From contig JAAZFW010000481.1 of NCBI GenBank assembly GCA_012511525.1, positions 1-5,323 on the forward strand: a stretch of 5,323 nt of DNA. Direction: 5' to 3'. The position numbers were made by a program, and so were the translations under genes. Numbering within the stretch: position 1 is the first letter of the stretch; each line of letters begins with the position of its first letter. This document shows positions 1-5,323 of the stretch, in pieces. This DNA is from Clostridiaceae bacterium. GTDB taxonomy: Bacteria; Bacillota; Clostridia; Saccharofermentanales; UBA5734. The notes beneath the pieces are model-generated. The model did not search any database. It saw nothing but the letters and a program-made list of their open reading frames with translations, and was not told where the DNA came from.

Positions 1-1
1 C

Positions 2-718
2 CTGATGCTGACCGAGAAGGACGAGTTCATCTACCACGAGATGCTGGCCCACGTGCCGCTGGCGGTCAACCCCGAGATCCGCCGCGTCCTGGTGATCGGC
101 GCCGGAGACGGCGGCGTTGTGCGCGAGCTGACGCGCTATCCTTCGATCGAGAGCATCGACCTGGTCGAGATCGACCAGATGGTGATCGAGGCCAGCCGCA
201 CCTACCTGCCGTTCACAGCCGGCCGGCTGGACGACCCGCGCGTCACGATCCACATCCAGGACGGGCTCAAGTTTGTCCGCCGTTACGAAGGCCACTACGA
301 CCTGATCGTTGTCGACTCAACCGATCCGTTCGGACCGGGCGAGGGGCTGTTCACGCGCGAGTTCTACGGCAACTGCTACAAGGCGCTGAACGCGGACGGC
401 ATCCTGGTCAACCAGCACGAGAGCCCCTTCTACGACGTGGACGCCATCGCCATGCAGCGGGCGCACAAGCGCATCGTCGAGTCGTTCCAGATCAGCCGGG
501 TCTACCAGGCCCATATCCCGACCTACCCGTCCGGCCACTGGCTGTTCGGCTTCGCGTCCAACCGCTTTCACCCGGTCCAGGATCTCAAGGCACGGGAATG
601 GAAAAAACTGGGCATCGAGACGCGCTACTACAACACCAACCTGCATCGCGGCGCTTTCGCACTGCCCAACTACGTGCAGCATTTGCTGGAGGATGTGGAA
701 CATGTCGACTTGGGATAG
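2..718 (+). CDS. speE: Spermidine synthase-like polyamine aminopropyltransferase, 5'-truncated
   Basis: This cytosolic enzyme moves an aminopropyl group from decarboxylated S-adenosylmethionine to putrescine (or a related amine), giving spermidine and methylthioadenosine. Numbering from the Met at position 5, it shows the DEFIYHEM substrate-gate motif (6-13), the Rossmann loop GAGDGG (32-37, in place of the usual GGGDGG), VEID with the ribose-binding Glu56, a DG pair with Asp86, the catalytic DSTD motif with Asp104, Gln137, and TYPSG (173-177). These match the active-site residues of characterised spermidine synthases, so it is probably active. The reading frame is open to the window edge, and the Met at position 5 lies inside a conserved block normally preceded by about 40 residues. 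The real start is therefore upstream. Its last 17 nt overlap speB. Agmatine as acceptor, giving aminopropylagmatine, is an alternative that the sequence cannot exclude. Confidence 0.93.
   Translation: MMLTEKDEFIYHEMLAHVPLAVNPEIRRVLVIGAGDGGVVRELTRYPSIESIDLVEIDQMVIEASRTYLPFTAGRLDDPRVTIHIQDGLKFVRRYEGHYDLIVVDSTDPFGPGEGLFTREFYGNCYKALNADGILVNQHESPFYDVDAIAMQRAHKRIVESFQISRVYQAHIPTYPSGHWLFGFASNRFHPVQDLKAREWKKLGIETRYYNTNLHRGAFALPNYVQHLLEDVEHVDLG
688..692 (+). promoter_or_regulatory. Ribosome binding site for speB inside the end of speE
   Basis: GGAGG lies within the speE coding sequence, 9 nt before the ATG at 702. It directly abuts the ATG at 693, leaving no spacer there, so the start at 702 is much more likely. 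Its location inside speE suggests translational coupling of the two genes. Confidence 0.7.
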
Positions 719-1577
719 GGAAGCGGATGCGTTCCTGGGCTGTACGGCCGCGTTCGACGACGCGCAGGCGGTCATATTCGGCGCGCCGCTCGATGCCACC
801 ACTTCTTACCGGCCCGGCACGCGCCAGGCCAGCCGTGTCATGCGCGCCGAGAGCTACTCGATCGAGACCTACAGCCCCTACCAGGATCTGGACCTGGCCG
901 ATTTTGCCGTCTGCGACAGCGGCGATCTCGACTTGCCCTTCGGCAACCCCGCCCGGGCACTCGACCTGATCGAGGAACGCAGCCGGGCCATCCTGGCCGC
1001 CGGCAAGCTGCCCCTGATGATCGGGGGCGAGCATTTGGTCACTCTGGGCGCGGTGCGGGCCGCCGCGCGCGTCTTCCCCGATCTGCACATGATCCACCTG
1101 GATGCCCACGCCGACCTGCGCGACAGCTACCAGGACGAGAAGCTGTCCCACGCGACCGTGATGCGGCGCTGCTGGGAACTTCTCGGTGACGGGCGCATTC
1201 ACCAGTTCGGCATCCGTTCCGGCGAACGCGAGGAGATCGCCTGGGCTAAGACGCATGTCCGGACGCGCTTCTTCGACCTGGAAGGCCTTGGCGACACGGT
1301 GCGCCAGCTGGCCGGCCGCCCGGTCTACCTGACGATCGACCTCGACGTGCTCGATCCGGCTGTCTTTCCCGGTACCGGAACGCCGGAGGCGGGCGGACTG
1401 TCCTTCACAGACCTGCTGGGGGCGATCCGCCTGGCGGGATCCCTCAACATTGTCGCCTGTGACCTCAACGAACTGTCGCCGCCGCTCGACCCCAGCGGGA
1501 TCGCGACGGCGACCGCCCTCAAGACCATGCGCGAGCTGCTGTTGGCCGTCCTCTCCGGGCGGACGCGGCGGCTCTAG
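702..1577 (+). CDS. speB: Agmatinase (agmatine ureohydrolase), arginase family
   Basis: This is predicted to hydrolyse agmatine to putrescine and urea with a binuclear manganese centre in the cytosol. The protein has 291 residues, normal for the ureohydrolase family. All metal ligands are visible: GGEH with His111, DAHAD with Asp134, His136 and Asp138, and DLD with Asp213 and Asp215. The family's C-terminal ELSP motif (Glu257) follows. The start at 702 is chosen over the in-frame ATG at 693 because GGAGG at 688-692 is 9 nt from it. The gene overlaps speE by 17 nt and is followed after 20 nt by the carboxyspermidine dehydrogenase, so it should supply putrescine to its neighbours. A ureohydrolase acting on N1-aminopropylagmatine, or on another guanidino compound, is possible. 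The pathway context makes agmatine or aminopropylagmatine the best guesses. Confidence 0.92.
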   Translation: MSTWDREADAFLGCTAAFDDAQAVIFGAPLDATTSYRPGTRQASRVMRAESYSIETYSPYQDLDLADFAVCDSGDLDLPFGNPARALDLIEERSRAILAAGKLPLMIGGEHLVTLGAVRAAARVFPDLHMIHLDAHADLRDSYQDEKLSHATVMRRCWELLGDGRIHQFGIRSGEREEIAWAKTHVRTRFFDLEGLGDTVRQLAGRPVYLTIDLDVLDPAVFPGTGTPEAGGLSFTDLLGAIRLAGSLNIVACDLNELSPPLDPSGIATATALKTMRELLLAVLSGRTRRL

Positions 1578-1585
1578 ACAAAACC

Positions 1586-1593
1586 AGGAGGTG
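1586..1593 (+). promoter_or_regulatory. Strong Shine-Dalgarno sequence of the carboxyspermidine dehydrogenase gene
   Basis: AGGAGGTG sits 4 nt before the ATG at 1598. It is a near-perfect match to the 16S rRNA 3' end and fixes the start codon. It is clearly stronger than the site in front of nspC, so this gene is probably translated independently of speB. Confidence 0.8.
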
Positions 1594-1597
1594 CCCC

Positions 1598-2797
1598 ATG
1601 GGAAAAGCATTGATCATCGGCTGCGGCGGTGTCGCCAGCGTGGCCATCCACAAGTGCTGTCAGAACAGCGACGTCTTTTCTGAGATCCTGATCGCCAGCC
1701 GGACCGTCGCCAAGTGTGAGGCTTTGAAAGAAAAACTGTCCGGCGGCCAGACGATCATCCGCACGGCTCCGGTCGACGCCGATGACACGGCCCAGGTGAT
1801 CGCCCTGATCGAGGGTTTCAAGCCGGACGTGGTGCTCAACCTGGCCCTGCCCTACCAGGACCTGACGATCATGGAGGCCTGCCTGGCGACGAGGACGCCT
1901 TATGTCGATACGGCCAACTACGAACCGCGCGAAACGGCCAAGTTTGAATACAGCTGGCAGTGGGCCTACCACGACCGGTTTAAGGAAGCTGGCATCACGG
2001 CCCTGCTGGGCAGCGGCTTCGATCCAGGCGTCACCGGTGTCTTTTCCGCCTACGCGCTCAAGCACCATTTCGACGAGATCCACGAGATCGACATCCTGGA
2101 CGCCAACGGCGGCGACCACGGCTACCCGTTCGCGACCAACTTCAACCCGGAGATCAACATCCGCGAAGTGACCGCCAAGGGCAGCTACTGGGATAACGGC
2201 CACTGGGTCGAGACCGAGCCGATGGAGATCAAGCGCGTCTACGATTTCGAGGGCATCGGGCAAAAGGACATGTACCTGCTCCACCACGAGGAGCTGGAGT
2301 CACTGGCCAAAAACATCCCCGGCATCCGGCGCATCCGTTTCTTCATGACCTTCGGCCAGAGCTACCTGACCCACCTCAAGTGCCTGGAAAACGTCGGCAT
2401 GACCGCAATCGAGCCGGTCATGTTCGACGGGCGGCCGATCATTCCGCTCCAGTTCCTCAAGGCCGTCTTGCCCGACCCGGCCAGCCTCGGCCCGCGCACG
2501 GTCGGCAAAACCAACATCGGCTGCATCTTCAAGGGCGTCAAGGAAGACAGACCCAAGACATATTACCTGTACAACATCTGCGACCACCAGGCGAGCTACC
2601 GTGAGGTCGGCTCGCAGGCGATCTCATACACCACCGGCGTGCCGGCGATGATCGGGGCGATGCTGGTCATGACCGGCGCCTGGTCCAGACCCGGTGTCTA
2701 CAACGTCGAGCAGTTCGACCCCGACCCGTTCATGGACGCCCTCAACCGCTGGGGCCTGCCCTGGCAGGAAGATTTCAACCCCGTGCTGGTGGACTGA
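1598..2797 (+). CDS. Carboxynorspermidine/carboxyspermidine dehydrogenase (CASDH), saccharopine dehydrogenase family
   Basis: This cytosolic enzyme is predicted to condense putrescine (or diaminopropane) with L-aspartate 4-semialdehyde and reduce the imine with NAD(P)H, giving carboxyspermidine (or carboxynorspermidine). The 399-residue length fits the Lys1-like CASDH family. An N-terminal Rossmann fold is seen, with the glycine-rich loop GCGGVASV (8-15) after a beta strand and LIASRT (31-36) at the end of the second strand, where the cofactor ribose/phosphate is normally held. The DTANYEP segment (104-110) and GSGFDPGVTGVF (138-149) are typical of this family. The stop is followed after 1 nt by the ATG of the decarboxylase that uses its product, which strongly supports the assignment over lysine-pathway saccharopine dehydrogenase. 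Whether the physiological acceptor is putrescine or diaminopropane cannot be read from the sequence. SpeB next to it favours putrescine. Confidence 0.88.
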   Translation: MGKALIIGCGGVASVAIHKCCQNSDVFSEILIASRTVAKCEALKEKLSGGQTIIRTAPVDADDTAQVIALIEGFKPDVVLNLALPYQDLTIMEACLATRTPYVDTANYEPRETAKFEYSWQWAYHDRFKEAGITALLGSGFDPGVTGVFSAYALKHHFDEIHEIDILDANGGDHGYPFATNFNPEINIREVTAKGSYWDNGHWVETEPMEIKRVYDFEGIGQKDMYLLHHEELESLAKNIPGIRRIRFFMTFGQSYLTHLKCLENVGMTAIEPVMFDGRPIIPLQFLKAVLPDPASLGPRTVGKTNIGCIFKGVKEDRPKTYYLYNICDHQASYREVGSQAISYTTGVPAMIGAMLVMTGAWSRPGVYNVEQFDPDPFMDALNRWGLPWQEDFNPVLVD

Positions 2798-2798
2798 G

Positions 2799-3938
2799 AT
2801 GCAAAAGCTGCCCGACCTGACCGGAGTCGCCACGCCCTGCATCGTCGTCGACGAGCGAAAGCTGGAAGAGAACCTGATCTTGCTGCGTCAGGTCGCCGAC
2901 CGCGCCGGCTGCAAGATCCTGCTGGCCCAGAAAGCCTTCTCCATGTTTGCCGTCTACCCGCTGATCGCCCGCTATCTGGACGGGACGACGGCCAGCGGCC
3001 TCTACGAAGCCCGGCTGGGCCGGGAACACTTCGGCAAGGAGACCCATGTCTTTTCGCCGGCCTACACCGACGCCGAGTTCGACGCGATCCTGGCGGTCGC
3101 CGACCACCTGGTTTTCAACTCGTTCGGCCAGTGGCAGCGCTTCCGAGCGCGTGCCCTGGCGGCCGGCAAGGTCTGCGGGCTGCGCGTCAACCCGGAAAAG
3201 CCGACCCAGGCACACAGCCTCTACGACCCTTGCGTGCCGGGTTCGCGCCTGGGCGTGATCCAGTCCGAGTTCCGCCCGGATCTGCTCGAGGGCCTGAGCG
3301 GCCTGCACCTGCACTGCCTCTGCGAACAGGATGCGGATGCCCTGGCCGAGATCCTGCCGGTCTTCGAAGAGCGTTTCGGCCGCTACCTGGAGAACATGGC
3401 ATGGGTCAATTTTGGCGGCGGGCACCACATCACGCGGCCGGGCTACGACATCGGGCGCCTGGTCGGATTGCTTCATGACTTCAAGTCGCGTCACCCGCAG
3501 CTGGCCGTCTACCTTGAGCCCGGTGAGGCGATTGCGCTCAACGCCGGCTACCTGGTCGCTCAGGTCATCGACATCGTCCACAACACGCTGCCGATCGCCA
3601 TCCTCGATACTTCGGCCACCTGCCATATGCCGGACGTGCTCGAAATGCCCTACCGGCCGAACGTCCTTCGCGCCGGACAGCCCGGCGAGAAACCCTGGAC
3701 CTGCCGGCTGGGCGGTCCGACTTGCCTGGCTGGCGATGTCATCGGCGACTACGCGTTCGACCGACCGCTTGCTCCGGGCGACCGGCTCGTCTTTTGCGAC
3801 ATGGCGATCTACACGATGGTCAAGAGCAACACCTTCAACGGCATGAAACTGCCGGATATCCTGCTATGGCGCAAGGACGGGACACTCCAGCTGATCCGTT
3901 CCTTCGGTTATGAGGACTTCAAGAACCGCCTGTCCTGA
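2799..3938 (+). CDS. nspC: Carboxynorspermidine/carboxyspermidine decarboxylase (CASDC), PLP-dependent
   Basis: This enzyme decarboxylates carboxyspermidine to spermidine (and carboxynorspermidine to norspermidine). The 379-residue protein belongs to the fold-type III PLP decarboxylases. Visible features are the Schiff-base lysine Lys45 in LLAQKAF, HLHCLCE (170-176), the glycine-rich phosphate loop GGGHH (206-210), EPGEA (240-244), the block DTSATCHMPDVLEMPY (270-285) and GGPTCLAGD with Cys309, the position of the conserved active-site Cys of this decarboxylase superfamily. MAIYTMVK (335-342) and NTFNG (344-348) are typical NspC sequence. The start at 2799 lies 1 nt after the dehydrogenase stop, with a modest GGTGGA at 2788-2793. 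The frame is open further upstream to 2694, but that stretch reads as a shadow of the preceding gene. Together with the preceding gene it gives a complete AdoMet-independent route to spermidine. It ends the operon. Confidence 0.93.
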   Translation: MQKLPDLTGVATPCIVVDERKLEENLILLRQVADRAGCKILLAQKAFSMFAVYPLIARYLDGTTASGLYEARLGREHFGKETHVFSPAYTDAEFDAILAVADHLVFNSFGQWQRFRARALAAGKVCGLRVNPEKPTQAHSLYDPCVPGSRLGVIQSEFRPDLLEGLSGLHLHCLCEQDADALAEILPVFEERFGRYLENMAWVNFGGGHHITRPGYDIGRLVGLLHDFKSRHPQLAVYLEPGEAIALNAGYLVAQVIDIVHNTLPIAILDTSATCHMPDVLEMPYRPNVLRAGQPGEKPWTCRLGGPTCLAGDVIGDYAFDRPLAPGDRLVFCDMAIYTMVKSNTFNGMKLPDILLWRKDGTLQLIRSFGYEDFKNRLS

Positions 3939-3948
3939 CAACAACTCT

Positions 3949-3961
3949 TTTGGTAACCAAA
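3949..3961 (+). repeat. 13-bp perfect dyad upstream of the glsB-like promoter
   Basis: TTTGGT and ACCAAA are exact inverted arms around a single central A (3955). The dyad lies 11 nt after the nspC stop and its centre is about 46 nt upstream of the predicted transcription start. That is compatible with an activator or repressor site. It has no T-run after it, so it is not a good intrinsic terminator. The regulator is unknown. Confidence 0.4.
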
Positions 3962-3965
3962 GTTC

Positions 3966-3994
3966 CTGTGCTGCCATCCGCGCCGGGTTATAAT
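3966..3994 (+). promoter_or_regulatory. Predicted promoter of the glsB-like/PRC-barrel unit
   Basis: A perfect -10 hexamer TATAAT is at 3989-3994, which is conspicuous in this GC-rich sequence. The hexamer 17 nt upstream, CTGTGC at 3966-3971, is a poor -35. TTCCTG at 3963-3968 would be slightly better but leaves a 20-nt spacer. A good -10 with a weak -35 suggests dependence on an activator or an alternative sigma factor. Predicted transcription start is near 4001. Confidence 0.55.
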
Positions 3995-3999
3995 GAGTT

Positions 4000-4011
4000 C
4001 AGATTAATCTG
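4000..4011 (+). repeat. 12-bp perfect palindrome at the predicted transcription start
   Basis: CAGATTAATCTG is identical to its reverse complement and begins 5 nt after the TATAAT box, covering the expected start of transcription. This is a classical position for a repressor operator. Its left half also pairs with a further AATCTG at 4030-4035 in the leader RNA. Confidence 0.45.
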
Positions 4012-4028
4012 CCGGCCCGATTGCCGGC
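4011..4028 (+). repeat. GCCGGC repeat forming a leader hairpin
   Basis: GCCGGC at 4011-4016 and again at 4023-4028 can pair as a 6-bp GC stem closing a 6-nt loop. The flanking CAGATT (4000-4005) and AATCTG (4030-4035) can extend it as an outer stem, with 5 unpaired bases on one side and one on the other. The structure ends just before the ribosome binding site. Confidence 0.4.
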
Positions 4029-4035
4029 GAATCTG

Positions 4036-4043
4036 AGAGGTGA
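4036..4043 (+). promoter_or_regulatory. Ribosome binding site of the glsB-like gene
   Basis: AGAGGTGA lies 6 nt before the ATG at 4050 and immediately after the predicted leader stem-loop. It supports the start at 4050. An ATG at 4043 is in another frame and overlaps the site itself. Confidence 0.65.
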
Positions 4044-4049
4044 TGGACC

Positions 4050-4301
4050 ATGAACTGGTTATCCTGGATTGTCGTTGGCGGCATCGCCGGCTGGATCGCC
4101 AGCATGCTGACCCGCAACAACGCCCGTATGGGCCTTTTGGCCAATATCGCCGTCGGTGTCGTCGGCGGTTTTCTGGGCGGTTTCCTGATGGACTTGATCG
4201 GCGCCTCCGGTGTGACCGGCTTCAACTTATGGAGCCTTCTGGTCTCGGTTATCGGGGCGACCGTCCTGCTTTGGATCATCAACCTGATCCGAAGAAGATA
4301 G
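4050..4301 (+). CDS. GlsB/YeaQ/YmgE family small membrane protein (transglycosylase-associated family)
   Basis: This is an 83-residue, glycine-rich, very hydrophobic protein with about three transmembrane helices (about 4-21, 28-50 and 59-80) and a basic C-terminal tail RRR. The GGIAGWIASM start and the NIAVGVVGGFLGGFL block (32-46) are the hallmarks of the GlsB/YeaQ/YmgE family. The length is typical. Members are inner-membrane proteins, often induced by stress or in stationary phase. The 'transglycosylase-associated' name is historical and the molecular function is not established. It has its own predicted promoter and a good ribosome binding site. The PRC-barrel gene follows 7 nt after its stop, so the two are very likely co-transcribed and may work together at the membrane, which is an inference. 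Confidence 0.88.
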   Translation: MNWLSWIVVGGIAGWIASMLTRNNARMGLLANIAVGVVGGFLGGFLMDLIGASGVTGFNLWSLLVSVIGATVLLWIINLIRRR

Positions 4302-4304
4302 GAG
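4300..4304 (+). promoter_or_regulatory. Ribosome binding site of the PRC-barrel gene
   Basis: AGGAG overlaps the stop codon of the upstream gene. It lies 4 nt before the ATG at 4309 and 10 nt before the ATG at 4315. Either could be the true start. The GTG at 4306 is too close to it. Confidence 0.6.
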
Positions 4305-4308
4305 TGTG

Positions 4309-5073
4309 ATGGATATGCTGATGAGTGTCAAAGAGATGAGAGGTCACCTGTTCGTGGCCCGCGACGGTGAGATCGGCAAAGTGAACGACTTGTATTTTGA
4401 TGACGACCAGTGGACCGTGCGTTACCTGGTCGACAAGACCGGTTTCCTGGGCCGCCAGGTCCTGATCGCACCGGTCGCGATCACGGAGATCAACAACGAC
4501 CAGGAGATGATCCGGGTCAACCTGACCCGTGAACAGATCGAGGACAGCCCGCCCCTGGATCGGGAGAAACCGCTCTCACGCGACCTGGAAACCAAGATTA
4601 TCGAGCACTACCGCTGGCCGGCCTACCTGGGCGGCGCCGATGCGTTGTCCGAAGCCGGCTACACGCAGTCCGCCGCGCCGCATCCGCTCAGCTGGAGCGT
4701 GAAGCGAACCATAGCCCGCGACCCGGACTACGAGGGCCCCAACCTGCACAGCAGCGTCAATGTCATCGGCTACAAGATCGCCACCAACAATGGCGATTTG
4801 GGTGCGGTCGAGGACCTGCTGGTCGACGACAAGACCTGGGAGATCCGCTACTTGCTGATCGAGACACAAAAGGCCATGAACAGCAAAAAGATCCTGATCG
4901 ACCCCGAGTGGATCGACTGGATCAGCTGGAAGCAGAAAAGGGTGTCGGTCAGCATGGATCGCGAAAAAATCAAGGGCTGCCCGAAATTCGACATGAGCTT
5001 GCCGATTCCGCGCGAATACGAGAAAATGCTCTATGAGCACTACGAGTGCAAGGCCTACTGGGATCGGCAGTAA
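4309..5073 (+). CDS. Tandem PRC-barrel domain protein
   Basis: The 254-residue soluble protein has no signal peptide or membrane helix. It contains two PRC-barrel-like repeats, about residues 5-78 and 150-222. Each has the pattern G-x-I/L-G-x-V-x-DL followed by D-D-x-x-W-x-V/I-R-Y-L, seen at 20-40 and 162-182. Each repeat is followed by a linker ending in a matching motif: EHYRWPAY (99-106) and EHYECKAY (243-250). The whole unit of about 110-140 residues therefore appears duplicated. PRC barrels occur in photosynthetic reaction centre H subunits, RimM and many stress-associated bacterial proteins. The specific role here is unknown. Start choice among ATGs at 4309, 4315 and 4321 is uncertain. 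4309 fits the ribosome binding site with the same 4-nt spacing seen at the dehydrogenase gene. It is coupled to the glsB-like membrane gene upstream. Confidence 0.85.
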   Translation: MDMLMSVKEMRGHLFVARDGEIGKVNDLYFDDDQWTVRYLVDKTGFLGRQVLIAPVAITEINNDQEMIRVNLTREQIEDSPPLDREKPLSRDLETKIIEHYRWPAYLGGADALSEAGYTQSAAPHPLSWSVKRTIARDPDYEGPNLHSSVNVIGYKIATNNGDLGAVEDLLVDDKTWEIRYLLIETQKAMNSKKILIDPEWIDWISWKQKRVSVSMDREKIKGCPKFDMSLPIPREYEKMLYEHYECKAYWDRQ

Positions 5074-5089
5074 CCGCGCGTCCGGCCTG

Positions 5090-5106
5090 CGGCTTGCCTC
5101 AAGCCG
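5090..5106 (+). terminator. Possible weak terminator or leader hairpin between PRC-barrel and polymerase genes
   Basis: CGGCTTG and CAAGCCG form a perfect 7-bp stem around the 3-nt loop CCT, 16 nt after the PRC-barrel stop. No uridine run follows directly, so as an intrinsic terminator it is weak. It might instead be part of the leader of the downstream gene. A second, imperfect dyad (CAATGAG with CTC-T-ATTG) lies at about 5124-5141. Confidence 0.3.
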
Positions 5107-5177
5107 GCAAAGGGACTGTTTAGCAATGAGCTGCTCTATTGATGGACAGCCTTTGACCAGGAAAGGGAACAAGGGAT

Positions 5178-5323
5178 TTGGACCGCGTCATCTTTCTGGT
5201 TGACATGAACGCGTTTTACATCACCTGCGAAACGACGCGCAATCCGGAACTGGCCGGCCGCCCGGCAGCGGTGGCCGGCGATCCCAAGCGTCGCTCAGGG
5301 ATTATTTTAGCCGCCAACTACCC
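5178..5323 (+). CDS. Y-family DNA polymerase (DinB/Pol IV-like), 3'-truncated by window end
   Basis: Only the first 48 codons are present. They encode the N-terminal palm start of a translesion DNA polymerase: a beta strand VIFLVD, the first catalytic metal-binding aspartate (Asp9) in VDMNAFY, then Glu18, RNPELAGRPAAVAGDP (21-36) and GIILAANY (41-48), which correspond to the HVDMDCFF and STANYPAR regions of DinB. Tyr14 sits at the steric-gate position that excludes ribonucleotides. The second catalytic motif (S-x-D-E) lies beyond the window. The frame is closed by a TGA at 5154-5156 and no ATG or GTG occurs before the conserved strand, so TTG at 5178 is the best start. AAAGGG at 5162-5167 (10 nt away) could serve as ribosome binding site. 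Such polymerases copy damaged DNA with low fidelity. Subfamily (DinB or UvrX/ImpB-like) cannot be decided from this fragment. Confidence 0.88.
   Translation, partial: MDRVIFLVDMNAFYITCETTRNPELAGRPAAVAGDPKRRSGIILAANY

Noticed and set aside
5..7. ATG as the start codon of speE.
   Set aside because: It falls in the conserved block before TEKDEFIYHEM. The family has about 40 residues before it, and the frame is open to the window edge.
585..1610. Long minus-strand open frame (341 codons) antisense to speB.
   Set aside because: It lies opposite a gene with all agmatinase metal ligands. Its translation is rich in Arg, Gly, Asp and Val with no recognisable motif, a common artefact of GC-rich coding DNA.
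1574..2287. Minus-strand open frame (237 codons) antisense to the carboxyspermidine dehydrogenase.
   Set aside because: Shadow frame in register with the real gene's codons, with no family resemblance.
2694..2798. Possible upstream extension of nspC by 35 codons.
   Set aside because: The extension reads as low-complexity Ser/Thr-rich sequence inside the dehydrogenase gene. The conserved NspC start (MQKLPDLTGVATP) begins at 2799.
2775..3626. Minus-strand open frame (283 codons) antisense to nspC.
   Set aside because: Same explanation. The + strand encodes a complete, well-conserved PLP decarboxylase.
3949..3961. Intrinsic terminator after nspC.
   Set aside because: The arms are only 6 bp with a 1-nt centre, AT-rich, and no uridine run follows. 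An operator-like dyad is the better reading.
4040..4309. Overlapping + strand frame of 89 codons in another frame over the glsB-like gene.
   Set aside because: Arg-rich shadow. The alternative frame has the hydrophobic three-helix family pattern and its own ribosome site.
5094..5122. Promoter TTGCCT-17 nt-TGTTTA before the polymerase gene.
   Set aside because: The -10 matches the consensus poorly and the -35 is inside the hairpin. Not strong enough to annotate.

Overview
The window is GC-rich bacterial DNA with tightly packed genes, all on the + strand. The protein sequences (the SpeE with DEFIYHEM and TYPSGHWLFGF, the CASDH/CASDC pair, the Y-family polymerase start) look to me most like those of Bacillota (Clostridia-like or a deep high-GC lineage). 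Strong AGGAGG-type ribosome binding sites fit this. The placement is judged from memory of the families, not from a search. I see no insertion sequence, tRNA, rRNA, CRISPR array or phage gene.

Region 1 (1-3938) is the downstream part of a polyamine biosynthesis operon. It holds the 3' part of speE (spermidine synthase-like aminopropyltransferase), speB (agmatinase), a carboxy(nor)spermidine dehydrogenase of the saccharopine dehydrogenase family, and nspC (carboxynorspermidine/carboxyspermidine decarboxylase). Genes overlap or are separated by at most 20 nt, so they are very probably co-transcribed and partly translationally coupled. Together they describe agmatine -> putrescine (SpeB), then two possible aminopropylation routes to spermidine. 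One uses decarboxylated S-adenosylmethionine (SpeE). The other uses aspartate semialdehyde plus NAD(P)H, followed by PLP-dependent decarboxylation (CASDH + CASDC). An arginine decarboxylase (speA) and an AdoMet decarboxylase (speD) would be expected upstream, outside the window.

Region 2 (3939-5073) begins with a 111-nt spacer containing a perfect TATAAT box, two perfect dyads and a predicted leader stem-loop. It then has a two-gene unit: a small GlsB/YeaQ/YmgE-type membrane protein and a duplicated PRC-barrel protein.

Region 3 (5074-5323) is a 104-nt spacer with a hairpin that could weakly terminate transcription, then the first 48 codons of a Y-family (DinB/Pol IV-like) DNA polymerase starting at TTG and running off the window.

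The contents mostly belong to known families. The points most worth a second look are the coexistence of two aminopropylation chemistries in one operon and the unusually symmetrical promoter/leader region in front of the glsB-like gene.
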